From the NCBI RefSeq assembly GCF_002920575.1, contig NZ_PQSQ01000004.1:62001-126000 (forward strand): a stretch of 64,000 bases of DNA. The letters run 5' to 3'. Of this stretch, positions 53,206 to 61,817 are shown one piece after another. Origin of the DNA: Streptomyces sp. Ru73. Lineage in GTDB: Bacteria > Actinomycetota > Actinomycetes > Streptomycetales > Streptomycetaceae. How positions within the stretch are numbered: the stretch's first letter is position 1; every line of letters begins with the position of its first letter. Position numbers and translations under genes: made by a program. The notes under the pieces were generated by a model. It was not told the DNA's origin. It saw nothing but the letters and a program-made list of their open reading frames with translations, and did not search any database.

Positions 53206-54768
53206 TCACTGCTGCGTACTGCGGGCCAGTTCGCGCTTGAGGATCTTTCCGGTGGCGGTCATCGGCAGGCTGGGGACGAATTCGATGATGCGCGGGTACT
53301 TGTAAGATGCCATCTCTTTCCTGGCCCAGGCGACGAGATCGTCGGAGGTGAGGGAGGAACCGGGCTGGAGGATGACGAAGGCCTTGACCTCTTCGCCGTG
53401 GCTGGCGTGAGGCACCCCGATGACGGCGGCCAGGCTGACGTCCGGGTGCCGCATCAGGACTTCTTCGACCTCGCGCGGATAGACGTTGAAGCCTCCTCTG
53501 ATGATGAGGTCCTTTGACCGGTCGACGATGTAGTAGAAACCGTCCTCGTCGCGCCGTGCGAGATCGCCGGTGCGGAGCCAGCCATCGCGGATGACCTCGG
53601 CGGTGGCCTCCGGCCTGCCGTAGTAGCCCTTCATCACGTTGTGGCCCTTGACCGCGATTTCGCCGACCTGGCCGCTGCCGGTCACCTCGGTCCAGTCGTC
53701 GTCGATGAGCTTCAGTTCGACGCCCCAGACGGGAACTCCGATCGATCCCGGGCGCGGGTCGAGATCAGGGTCGCTGAATGTCGCGACGGGAGAAGTCTCC
53801 GACAGACCGTATCCCTCGAGCACCGTGATCCCCAGGCGCCGTCTGACCTGGTGTGCGGTCTCCATGGGGAGTGCGGCACCGCCGGAGATGCCGATCCGGA
53901 GGTTGCTCGCGATGCGCTTGACGTCGACGTCGTCGGTGAGCGCGTTCAGGAGCCCCCACCACATGGTGGGCACGCCGGCGAAGAACGTGATGGGCTCGCG
54001 GCCCATCAGGTCGACGACCTCGCGCGCATCGAAGCGCGGAACGAGGTGGAGAGTGGCGGCCATCGAAAAGCCCGCGTGCAGCTGGACCGTGGCACCGAAG
54101 GTGTGGAAGAGCGGAAGGCAGACCAGGTGGCTGTCGGAGGCTGGTGTACTGCGGAACAGCCGGTTGCATGCCAGCACGTTCATCACCGTGTTGGCGTGCG
54201 ACAGCTCGGCGCCCTTGGCCTGTCCGGTGGTCCCGGAGGTGTAGAGGACGGCCGCCGTGTCCGTGGGCTCGGTCGTTACCGAGTCGAACGTTGTGCCATG
54301 GCCGGCCAGGGCGCTGCCGAGCGTCTCGGCGCCGTCGAGGGGGCTGGGAGCGGCGGGGCCATCGGTGATCAGGAAGAAGTGCTCGACCGCCTCGACCTGC
54401 TGGAAGCCGGCGAAGCCTTCGGCGCCCATGGGCAACTCGGGGGTGCCTTCGAAGCAGAAGTACGCCCTTACGCCGGCGTCGTCCAGGTGGTAGGCGATCT
54501 CGCGGCTTTTCAGCAGCACGTTGAGCGGGACGACAGCTGCGCCGGCCTTGAGGATGCCGTAGTAGACGATCGGGAAGTGCGGCAGGTTCGGACAGCTGAG
54601 GGCCACTCTGTCGCCGGGGCGGATCCCGCGCGCCACGAGCAGGTTCGCGACTTGGTTGGCCGCGGCGTTCACCTGGCGGTACGTCAGGCGGGCCGGGCCC
54701 AGTACGACAGCTTCGCGGTCGGGGTACTTGCGGGCGGAGTCTTCGAGCAGGATCGACAGGTTCAACAT
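53206..54768 (-). CDS. Acyl-CoA synthetase (AMP-forming, FadD-like)
   Basis: The 520-residue ANL-family ligase has the P-loop-like YTSGTTGQAKGAELSH, EGYGLSET, WLRTGDL and the C-terminal catalytic lysine segment LPMTATGKILKREL. It activates carboxylic acids to acyl-CoA with ATP. The start is ATG 54768 with GAGGAA upstream on the minus strand. It lies downstream of the SDR remnant and the acyl-CoA dehydrogenase on the same strand, so it probably loads the substrate of the catabolic pathway encoded there. Confidence 0.95.
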   Translation of the reverse strand: MLNLSILLEDSARKYPDREAVVLGPARLTYRQVNAAANQVANLLVARGIRPGDRVALSCPNLPHFPIVYYGILKAGAAVVPLNVLLKSREIAYHLDDAGVRAYFCFEGTPELPMGAEGFAGFQQVEAVEHFFLITDGPAAPSPLDGAETLGSALAGHGTTFDSVTTEPTDTAAVLYTSGTTGQAKGAELSHANTVMNVLACNRLFRSTPASDSHLVCLPLFHTFGATVQLHAGFSMAATLHLVPRFDAREVVDLMGREPITFFAGVPTMWWGLLNALTDDVDVKRIASNLRIGISGGAALPMETAHQVRRRLGITVLEGYGLSETSPVATFSDPDLDPRPGSIGVPVWGVELKLIDDDWTEVTGSGQVGEIAVKGHNVMKGYYGRPEATAEVIRDGWLRTGDLARRDEDGFYYIVDRSKDLIIRGGFNVYPREVEEVLMRHPDVSLAAVIGVPHASHGEEVKAFVILQPGSSLTSDDLVAWARKEMASYKYPRIIEFVPSLPMTATGKILKRELARSTQQ

Positions 54769-54939
54769 GGTGATTCCTCGTCAGCCTCGCGGCGGGCTTG
54801 CTCGCCCGCGGGTGGGATCGTGCGGTCCGCGCTTCATCCCCGGCGCGCACGTGTATGCCGTCATTGCGGGAAACCGGCGAAGACGCCGTACCGGGGTTCC
54901 CCTGTGCCGCCGTACGGCCAGAGACCGGTGGCCGCCGAA

Positions 54940-55064
54940 CCCGTCCACGGTTTGTTCGGCAGCCTCGACCGCCGCGGCGAGCGGCGGGCGGCGACGACGG
55001 CGATCGCCGGGCCGATGCCGCGGCTGCCGCCCGACATGAGCAAGGTGCGGCCCGCGAGGCTCAG
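54940..55064 (-). pseudogene. Remnant of an SDR gene
   Basis: Directly after the acyl-CoA dehydrogenase stop, the minus strand reads SLAGRTLLMSGGSRGIGPAIAVVAAR, the N-terminal NAD-binding segment of a short-chain dehydrogenase, then loses similarity. The expected overlapping ATG is CTG at 55064-55062. About 200 residues of the usual protein are missing. It appears to be a decayed operon member between the dehydrogenase and the ligase. Confidence 0.7.
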
Positions 55065-56293
55065 CCGGTGATCTCCTTGCCGAAGATCCCGCGAGCGATG
55101 ACCCACTTCAGGACCTCGTTCGTGCCCTCGTAGATCTCCCCGATCTTGCTGTCGCGGTAGATCGCCTCGACCGGCCCCGGAGTGGCGTCGGCGCTGAGCT
55201 CACGGGCGAAGCCGAGACCACCGAACGCCTGGACCGCGTCGCGCGCCATGTCGACCGCCAGCCGGCTTCCGTACTGCTTCGCCATCGCGGCTTCCGGCTC
55301 GGGAAACACCTCGCCGGCATCACGGCGCAGCGCGGCCTTCAGGTAGAGGTTGCGGGCGTTCTCGATCTCCGTGGCGCGGTCGGCCAGGAGGAACTGCCAG
55401 TGCTGGTTGGCGGCCAGCTTCCGTCCGAAGGCCTCCCGGGTCGACAGGTGCGCGACAGCGTGGTCGAAGGCGGCCTGCGCCATGCCGACACCGGCGGCGG
55501 CGATGCCGATGCGGCCCAGCGTGAGCGTGGCGAGCGCGTGACGGAGTCCGTGTCCCGGCTCGCGGCCGAGCAGAGAGTCGCTTGTCAGCTCGACGTCCTC
55601 GAACCACACGTCGGCGGTGAGCTGGCCGCGGTTGCCCATCTTCCGGTCGGGCTCGCCGACTCGCACTCCGGGCAGGGAGGTGTCGACGATGAACATCGAG
55701 AGCCGGTCGCCGGTGCGCGCGAGCGTGACGATGAATCCGGCGACCGGTGAGTTGGAGATCCACCGCTTGCGGCCGTTGAGGATCCAGCCGTCACCCTGCT
55801 GGACGGCGACGGTCCGCACCGCCTGCGGGCTCAGGTCGGACGATGCCTCGGGCTCGGTGGTCGCGAAGGCACCGACGACCGAGCCGTCCGCGACCCGGGG
55901 CAGCCACTGCTGCTGCTGTGCGGGGGTGCCGTGGGTCAGGGCATTGCCGGCCAGGATGCAGTGCACGTCGAACACCGCCGCGATGCTGCTGGAGTAGTAG
56001 GCCAGCTCCTCGATGGCGACGGCGGTCGCCGTGACCGGGTGGGCCAAGCCGTCCCCGTTCACCTCGGCGGCGAAGGGCACCCGGAACAGGCCGGCGGAGG
56101 CAAGGCCGTCGAAGACGTCCTGCGGGAAGCCGTCGACGCGCTCGTCCCCGTTCGCGATCCGGCGGGCGGCGGGGGCGACGACGTCGGAGGCGATCTTCCG
56201 CACTCGGCCGCGGAGCTCCTGGGTCTCCGCGGGGGAGAGGAGGTCGTGGTAGAGCCGGTCCGCCTGACGGGCGGGGGGCTGTGTGGCAGGCAT
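55061..56293 (-). CDS. Acyl-CoA dehydrogenase
   Basis: The 410-residue flavoprotein is a standard acyl-CoA dehydrogenase. It has FATTEPEASSDL in the middle domain and DAVQAFGGLGFARE and KIGEIYEGTNEVLKWVIAR near the C-terminus. It introduces an alpha-beta double bond into an acyl-CoA. ATG 56293 with AAGGAC upstream on the minus strand gives the family length; an ATG at 56422 would add a leader encoded by the repeat region. With the ligase it fits a beta-oxidation-like route. Confidence 0.96.
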   Translation of the reverse strand: MPATQPPARQADRLYHDLLSPAETQELRGRVRKIASDVVAPAARRIANGDERVDGFPQDVFDGLASAGLFRVPFAAEVNGDGLAHPVTATAVAIEELAYYSSSIAAVFDVHCILAGNALTHGTPAQQQQWLPRVADGSVVGAFATTEPEASSDLSPQAVRTVAVQQGDGWILNGRKRWISNSPVAGFIVTLARTGDRLSMFIVDTSLPGVRVGEPDRKMGNRGQLTADVWFEDVELTSDSLLGREPGHGLRHALATLTLGRIGIAAAGVGMAQAAFDHAVAHLSTREAFGRKLAANQHWQFLLADRATEIENARNLYLKAALRRDAGEVFPEPEAAMAKQYGSRLAVDMARDAVQAFGGLGFARELSADATPGPVEAIYRDSKIGEIYEGTNEVLKWVIARGIFGKEITG

Positions 56294-56388
56294 GGTTACC
56301 GTCCTTGCATGGGCAGCAGCGAATGGCGGGGCGAAGGTGACGGACGAGTGGCCGCCGGAGCGGGCGGCCGGAGAACGCGGTGAGCGTC

Positions 56389-56472
56389 GGATCGTCAGCG
56401 CACCGGGTCGGATCGTCAGCACACCGGGGTTGGATCATCAGCGCAACGGGGCGGATCGTCAGCGCGCCGGGC
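56389..56472. repeat. Four imperfect tandem repeats of 21-22 bp
   Basis: Copies starting GGATCGTCAGCGCACCGGG lie at 56389, 56410, 56432 and 56453, with one to four changes each. The fourth copy contains the stop and last codons of the amine oxidase gene. The array fills the gap between that gene and the acyl-CoA dehydrogenase, so it appears to have grown from the end of the coding sequence. Confidence 0.85.
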
Positions 56473-57826
56473 GGGACAGGCTCGCCAGAACCTGCTTCGC
56501 GGCTCGCTCGCCCGACGAGGCCGCGTCGGCGAGTGAGGGCATGTCGAGCTGGTAGTCGCCGGCCAGATGGACGGGGCCGAGGTGCCGGCGCAGGGTCGGC
56601 AGTGAGGCACGTCCGCCCGGCTGCCAGAAGGGCACGACCCGGTGGTGACGTCGGACGATCCCCTCGTCGAGCTTCCCCTCCAGCTCGGGGTAGAGCGAGA
56701 GGAGGTCTGCGGTGAACCGAGTGACGATCTCCTCATCGGTGAGCTGGAACAGACTGTCGGCCACCGCACCGCCCGCGAAACACGCCAGCGCGCCGCCCGG
56801 CTGACGTGGGCCGGTACCGCGCAGGGCCGCGGCATGGTTGAACATCGCCTGGAACGACAGCTGCGGTGTCGACACGGCCATGTAGTCGTCCCACCGTTGT
56901 GGGCCCTCTTCGCGGGTGAAGTAGCCCACCACCACGTACCGGCCGTAGTGAATGTCCTCGAACGCCGCCCGGTACTCAGGTGGGAGACCGGGCATGAGCT
57001 TCACCGCCACGTCGCTGGGGACGGCCACGATCGCACGGCGGGCGCGCAGCCGCGCCGGTCCGTTCCCGTCCTCGTAGTCCACGACGACGCCGTCCTCGGT
57101 CCACTCCACCGACCGCACCGGCGAGTTCACCCGCAGCCGGTCGCCGAGATCGGCGGCCAGGATGTCGGTGAGGGTCTGGTTTCCGCCCGCCGGGAGGGAG
57201 AAGTTCGGAACCTTCGCCGGGTCCGTCAGGAGAATCCCCATCGAGATCGCGAACTGGGTCGCCGCTGTCTCCTCCGGCTCGCAGCCCATCCACTGCCCGG
57301 ACCAGGACCGGACCATGGCCCGCGCGACGTCGGAGTGAATGCCGCGCAGCACGTCCGACGCGGGGCGGGCGTCGAGTGCCGCCCGGACCCGCTTCGCCAG
57401 AGAATTGTCGGGGTTCATCGTCAGGAACGGGACGGCCGCGAGGATGCGGGCGCCGACGGCTGCCAGCCCGACCCGGTCCATGAGGGTCATCCTGGAGCGG
57501 AGCATCAGGCCGAACGGATTCGAGGTGTCGACCTGCTTTCCGTTGAGCGCGAGGGCCACCTTCTTGCCCGCCAGTGACCCCATGGGGATCCGGTGGCGTT
57601 CGAGGGCGTCGATCAGGGTGCCGGTTCCCTCGGTGAACTGGGTTCCGAGGTTGATCCAGTAGTCGCCCCGGCGAACCGACTCCACGCGGCCCCCGGCCCG
57701 GCCGGAGGCTTCGAGCACGACGACGTCCCGGTCCGACAGGGTGGTCGCCGCCATCAGCCCCGCCATGCCGGCACCGACCACGACGATCTCGCACGCCTCT
57801 TCACGTACGTCTCTCGATGTGTCCAT
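56459..57826 (-). CDS. Flavin-containing amine oxidase
   Basis: The 455-residue oxidase has the Rossmann motif VVVGAGMAGLMAATTL, then VLEASGRAGGRVESV, the monoamine oxidase family signature. A late GPVHLAGDYQLDMPSLADAASSGERAA holds the second FAD contact. It oxidises primary or secondary amines to imines with release of H2O2 or reduction of another acceptor. The start is ATG 57826; the gene lies 7 bp after the hotdog gene on the same strand, so they are co-transcribed. It points to an amine substrate for this pathway. Confidence 0.94.
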   Translation of the reverse strand: MDTSRDVREEACEIVVVGAGMAGLMAATTLSDRDVVVLEASGRAGGRVESVRRGDYWINLGTQFTEGTGTLIDALERHRIPMGSLAGKKVALALNGKQVDTSNPFGLMLRSRMTLMDRVGLAAVGARILAAVPFLTMNPDNSLAKRVRAALDARPASDVLRGIHSDVARAMVRSWSGQWMGCEPEETAATQFAISMGILLTDPAKVPNFSLPAGGNQTLTDILAADLGDRLRVNSPVRSVEWTEDGVVVDYEDGNGPARLRARRAIVAVPSDVAVKLMPGLPPEYRAAFEDIHYGRYVVVGYFTREEGPQRWDDYMAVSTPQLSFQAMFNHAAALRGTGPRQPGGALACFAGGAVADSLFQLTDEEIVTRFTADLLSLYPELEGKLDEGIVRRHHRVVPFWQPGGRASLPTLRRHLGPVHLAGDYQLDMPSLADAASSGERAAKQVLASLSRPAR

Positions 57827-57833
57827 AGCTGTA

Positions 57834-58214
57834 TCAACTTCCGTTCTCGACTGCGCCGGCAGGGACGACGCCCGTCCCTCGGGCGCGAGTGGCGACGATG
57901 GGTTCGGCGAGTACCTCGGCGCGGCCGGTCTCGTCCAACGAGCGGCAGATGATGCGCAGTTCGAACTCGACCGTGCGGCTCCGGTGGCCCTTGGACGCGA
58001 GGCGCGCCTCTGCCTCGATGACGTCTCCGCCGCGGACCGGCGCGAGGAATTCCACCGAGGAGTACCCGGCGAAGAGGCTCTCGTGGCCGTCGAGGGTGAT
58101 CGCCAGGTGTGTTCCGGCGTCACCGAACAGCTTCAGGCTGTATGCACCGTCGACGAGGTTGCCGGCGTAGTGGGCGTCGGAGTGGGCGACGTACCGCTGG
58201 TGGACGACCTTCAC
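57834..58214 (-). CDS. Hotdog-fold 3-aminoacyl-CoA ammonia-lyase-like protein
   Basis: The 126-residue hotdog protein reads VVHQRYVAHSDAHYAGNLVDGAYSLKLFGD, then HESLFAGYSSVEFLAPVRGGDVIEAEARL. This resembles 3-aminobutyryl-CoA or beta-alanyl-CoA ammonia-lyases rather than thioesterases. Such enzymes remove ammonia from a beta-aminoacyl-CoA to give an enoyl-CoA. GTG 58214 overlaps the BVMO stop by four bases, with GAGGAG upstream. Together with ligase, dehydrogenase and amine oxidase it fits degradation of an amino-group-bearing acid. Thioesterase activity remains possible. Confidence 0.75.
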   Translation of the reverse strand: MKVVHQRYVAHSDAHYAGNLVDGAYSLKLFGDAGTHLAITLDGHESLFAGYSSVEFLAPVRGGDVIEAEARLASKGHRSRTVEFELRIICRSLDETGRAEVLAEPIVATRARGTGVVPAGAVENGS

Positions 58215-59872
58215 GCGATCTCCTCGTCGATGCGGCCTATCCCGGGGGCAACGGCCTGGCCGTCGATCCGGACGCCGGGGTAGCCGCGCTTGGCGATCTC
58301 GTTGCACATGCGGCGGTACTTGCCGACGCCGCCGACGTAGCCGAGGAAGGTGGCCGGCTTGCCGGACACGTTGGAGCCGCGGTACCAGGAGTCGGTGCTC
58401 GCGTAGAGCGTCTGGTTGACCGTGGCCTCGGTGATGCTCACCCAGTCGTCCTGGGCCTCGGCGGTGGGTTCGATGACATCGCTGCCCGCGGCCTTGGCAT
58501 GGGTGATCAGGTCGGCGATCCAGTCGACCGCCTGCTCGATCGTCACGATGACGTTGCTCGCGAGTGCGGGGCTCTGAGGGCCACCGATCATGAAGAAGTT
58601 GGGGAATCCGGCGGTCATGATGCCCAAGTAGGTGCGTACGCCGTCGCTCCATGCGTCCTGGAGCCTGCCTGCCTCCGGCGTCGTGACGTTGAGTGCGAAC
58701 AGCGGTCCGGTGAAGGCGTCGAAACCGATCGCGAGAACGACGGCGTCGGCCTCGTAGGAGCCGCCCTCGGTGACGATGCTGTCGGAGGTCATGGTCGTGA
58801 TCGGCTCATCACGCAGCGAAACGAGCGAGACGTTCGGGCGGTTGAACGTCTCATAGTAGTCGGTTCCGAAGCAGCTGCGCTTTGCGCCCAGCGGGTGGAA
58901 CTGGGGCTCCAGCAGGGACGCGGTCCGCTGATCGTGGACGATCTGACGGATCTTCTGCCGCATGAAGTCCGACGCCGTCTTGTTGGCCTCGAGGTCGGTG
59001 AGGAGGTCGGCGAACTCCGCGCCGACGCCGAGGAATCCGCTGCGCTCGTAGGCCCGCTCGTAGCGCTCCTGGCGCTCCTCGTCGGAGACGTCGAAGGCAC
59101 GGTCGGTCACCGGGCGGTCCGGGATTCCGCCGGGGGAGTGCCGGCACTCCTCGCGGATGGCGGGGTACTTGCTCTTGATCTCGGCGACCGTCTCCGCCGG
59201 CAGTGGGGCGTTGCGGGCGGGGAAGACGTAGTTGGGGGTCCGCTGGAACACGGTCAGGTGGTCGGCCACCTCGGCGATGAGCGGGATGCACTGCACGCCC
59301 GACGATCCCGTGCCGATGACGGCGACCCGCTTGCCGGCGAGGTCGTCGAGCGAGATGGTCCAGCGGCTCGTCGACACCGTCAGCCCGGTGAAGTTCTCCA
59401 GGCCGGGCACGTCGAAGTCCTTCGGCGTCGACAGACCGCCCGAGCCGGCCAGGAGGTAGCGGCCACGGCGGGTGCCGCCGGAGTCGAGGGTCAGCTCCCA
59501 GAGGTGCTCCTCCGCAAGCCAATTCGCCGCGACGACCTTGGTGTTGAACGAAAAGTGCCGACGAAGGTCGAAGCGGTCGGCGACGTGGTTGATGTAGCTC
59601 AGGATCTCTGCCTGCGGGGCGAAGCGCTCGCTCCAGGTCCACTCCTGCTGGAGCTCCTCGCTGAACGAGTACGAGTAGTAGACGCTTTCGACGTCGCACC
59701 GGGCGCCGGGATAGGTGTTCCAGTACCAGGTGCCGCCGACGTCGGGGGCGGTCTCGTACCCGGCGAACGTCCAGCCCTTCTCGGCCGCCTTGTGGGCGGC
59801 GTACAGGCCGGAGAACCCGGCGCCGACGCACAGGACGTCGACGACCGGGGCGGTGGAGGAGGTGTCAGTCAT
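58211..59872 (-). CDS. Baeyer-Villiger-type flavin monooxygenase with altered fingerprint
   Basis: The 553-residue protein has two Rossmann motifs, GAGFSG (17-22) and GTGSSG (187-192), plus GTWYWNTYPGARCDVES typical of BVMOs. The BVMO fingerprint FxGxxxHxxxW reads FTGLTVSTSRW at 161-171, with Ser167 in place of His. The fold and cofactors (FAD, NADPH) are clear, but ester-forming activity is uncertain. It heads the minus-strand operon, and one copy of the TAGTCA-N15-TGACTA operator lies 49 bp upstream. Confidence 0.9.
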   Translation of the reverse strand: MTDTSSTAPVVDVLCVGAGFSGLYAAHKAAEKGWTFAGYETAPDVGGTWYWNTYPGARCDVESVYYSYSFSEELQQEWTWSERFAPQAEILSYINHVADRFDLRRHFSFNTKVVAANWLAEEHLWELTLDSGGTRRGRYLLAGSGGLSTPKDFDVPGLENFTGLTVSTSRWTISLDDLAGKRVAVIGTGSSGVQCIPLIAEVADHLTVFQRTPNYVFPARNAPLPAETVAEIKSKYPAIREECRHSPGGIPDRPVTDRAFDVSDEERQERYERAYERSGFLGVGAEFADLLTDLEANKTASDFMRQKIRQIVHDQRTASLLEPQFHPLGAKRSCFGTDYYETFNRPNVSLVSLRDEPITTMTSDSIVTEGGSYEADAVVLAIGFDAFTGPLFALNVTTPEAGRLQDAWSDGVRTYLGIMTAGFPNFFMIGGPQSPALASNVIVTIEQAVDWIADLITHAKAAGSDVIEPTAEAQDDWVSITEATVNQTLYASTDSWYRGSNVSGKPATFLGYVGGVGKYRRMCNEIAKRGYPGVRIDGQAVAPGIGRIDEEIA

Positions 59873-59920
59873 GGTCTCTGCCTTCTCGTGGTCCAGGGGA
59901 GCTGAGGGACGGCACGGAGG

Positions 59921-59947
59921 TAGTCAGTTGTCTAGGTCGAGTGACTA
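59921..59947. promoter_or_regulatory. Operator upstream of the BVMO-like gene (copy 1)
   Basis: TAGTCA (59921-59926) and TGACTA (59942-59947) form an inverted repeat with a 15-bp spacer, followed by AGAAAG. The same half-sites, spacing and flank recur at 61052-61078. Confidence 0.75.
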
Positions 59948-59989
59948 AGAAAGTAGCCATGGGCCGTGACCTTCGTCAATGCCCGGCGG

Positions 59990-60985
59990 TCAGCAGGGAG
60001 CCGAGGGCGTGGCGGCGCGAGCGGCGGCGATGTCTCGCAGGTGCCGGGCCACGTCGTCGATCGCCGCGTCGGTCTTGGCGAAGGCGCCGACCTCGGTGAA
60101 GAAGCCGTGGAACACGCCCGAGTGGCGTATGGAGGTGGTGGGTACGTCGTCGTCCTGCAGTCGCGCGGCGTACGCCTCGGCGTCGTCACGCAGCGGGTCG
60201 ACCTCGGCGGTGAGGACCAGGGCCGGCGGCAGTCCGCGCAGGGATGCCGCCTTCATGGGGGCTGCGTACTCATCCACGTCGCCCTGGCGGCCGGGGCCGA
60301 TGTACTGCTCCCAGAGCCAACGCGCATCGGCCGCGGTCAGCAGGGGTGCGTCGGCGAACCGAGTCCACGATGGCGTGGCGAACCGGTCGTCGACCGCGGG
60401 ATAGACGAGGACCTGGGACACGGGGAGCGGGCGTCCGTGGTCCCGGAGGTGGAGGCAGAGCGCAGCGGCGAGGTTGCCGCCGGCGGAGTCACCGCCGACG
60501 GCGATCATGCCCGGATCGATGCCCCAGTCGGAGCCTGACTCGCGGAGCCGGGCCAGCGTGTCGAGCGAGTCCTCCAGGGCCGCCGGATACGGGTGCTCCG
60601 GGGCCAGCCGGTACTCCGGGGAGAGCACTGCCCACCCGGATCGGGCGGCGATGGCGCGGCAGGTCTCGTCCACTCCGTCGAGGGTTCCGAGAACGAATCC
60701 GCCGCCGTGCAGATACAGCAGCACCGGCCGCAGGTCCGCGGCCGGCGGGCCGGGCGGGTGGTAGAGACGCGCACGGAGCGGTCCTGAGCGAGCGCGGACG
60801 GTCACCTCGTCGACTCGGTCGAGGGGTGTCAGTGGGGGGTCGGACGGCGTGCTCGCCAAGAGCTCGCGCGCCGCCCGGACGCCGAGCTCGCGGACGGGAG
60901 TCGTGAGTACGGCTGCGATGGCCTGGGCCGCGAGCCGGGCGTCGGCGTCGAGACGTTCCCAGTGCGGGGGGAGTGGCCTGTTCAT
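59990..60985 (-). CDS. Alpha/beta hydrolase of the hormone-sensitive lipase family
   Basis: The 331-residue esterase has the oxyanion motif LHGGGFVLG, the nucleophile elbow GGDSAGGNLA, and later catalytic Asp (TAEVDPLRDD) and His (HSGVFHGFF). It hydrolyses short esters. Downstream of it lies the BVMO-like gene, so the pair may convert a ketone to ester and then to acid and alcohol. It starts at ATG 60985 and has operator copies on both sides. Confidence 0.94.
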   Translation of the reverse strand: MNRPLPPHWERLDADARLAAQAIAAVLTTPVRELGVRAARELLASTPSDPPLTPLDRVDEVTVRARSGPLRARLYHPPGPPAADLRPVLLYLHGGGFVLGTLDGVDETCRAIAARSGWAVLSPEYRLAPEHPYPAALEDSLDTLARLRESGSDWGIDPGMIAVGGDSAGGNLAAALCLHLRDHGRPLPVSQVLVYPAVDDRFATPSWTRFADAPLLTAADARWLWEQYIGPGRQGDVDEYAAPMKAASLRGLPPALVLTAEVDPLRDDAEAYAARLQDDDVPTTSIRHSGVFHGFFTEVGAFAKTDAAIDDVARHLRDIAAARAATPSAPC

Positions 60986-61051
60986 GGCACGGCCTTTCCG
61001 AACGAGATGGAAACCGGGTGTTGACAGCGTGTGACCCGTACCTCAGCATCA

Positions 61052-61078
61052 TAGTCATCCGTTTCAGTCAACTGACTA
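61052..61078. promoter_or_regulatory. Operator in the divergent promoter region (copy 2)
   Basis: TAGTCA (61052-61057) and TGACTA (61073-61078) form an inverted repeat with a 15-bp spacer, followed by AGAAAT. It lies between the leftward esterase (start 60985) and the rightward gene at 61155, and probably controls both. Confidence 0.75.
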
Positions 61079-61154
61079 AGAAATCTCGGATTCGTTCGAG
61101 CCGGTGCGGCGTCACCACGTGACGCGGGGCTCGTGAAGTCGAAAGGACCGAAGG

Positions 61155-61817
61155 ATGACGGAAACCACGACGGCCCTGACGTCGGCGTCTGCGGGTGGCG
61201 CAGACGTCGGCGTCAGGATCGAGGACGATGCGAGCCCCGTCGTGCGGTTGATCGCCCGTACGCTGCGCGACGCTGCTCGCGCCGGGCACGCCGTCGACGC
61301 CCTGACCAGGTCGGCCGGCACCGTGGCAGTGCGCTCCCACGACACGCCCCAGGCCGCGACGATCACCTTCGGTGACGACGGGATCGACGTGGCCGGCGGG
61401 GTGCCGGCCGAGCCCGACGCCGTCATCACGGTCGACCTCAACGCGCGTTTCGCGCCGACGGCGGAGCCCTCCGGTGACGACGGCCTGGCCGGGGACGTCC
61501 TGCGGGCGCTCACGCCGCCGCTGCCCGAGTGGCGCGACGCCGCTCAGCGGTTCTGGGACGCGACACGTTCGCTGCCGGGCATTCCCGATGTGCTGATCGC
61601 GGTCACCGAAGGGCCCGAGGGGCTGGAGCAGGTCGTGCTCGGCGACGGCCCCACGCAGTACCTGGTCGCCGGCGCTCCCGAGACGCTCGCCGGCGTGTTC
61701 TCCGGCGCGGACGACCTCATGGCCGTCCTGTCCTCGGGTGCCCTGGGGATCCAGGGCACCCTTTCCCAGCTGTCGGTGATGACCGGCGCCTCCTGGAAGG
61801 TTCGTTACGATGTCTGA
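61155..61817 (+). CDS. SCP2-like domain protein, function unknown
   Basis: The 220-residue protein has a region (about 50-110) with TVAVRSHDTPQAATITFGDDGIDVAGG and AVITVDLNARF, resembling the SCP2 sterol-binding fold. The C-terminal half contains another related segment (QVVLGDGPTQYLVAGAPETLAGVF). It may bind a hydrophobic substrate or CoA ester. No membrane segment is seen. ATG 61155 follows GAAGG, and the stop overlaps the next start, coupling it to the glutamine-synthetase-like ligase. Confidence 0.6.
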   Translation: MTETTTALTSASAGGADVGVRIEDDASPVVRLIARTLRDAARAGHAVDALTRSAGTVAVRSHDTPQAATITFGDDGIDVAGGVPAEPDAVITVDLNARFAPTAEPSGDDGLAGDVLRALTPPLPEWRDAAQRFWDATRSLPGIPDVLIAVTEGPEGLEQVVLGDGPTQYLVAGAPETLAGVFSGADDLMAVLSSGALGIQGTLSQLSVMTGASWKVRYDV

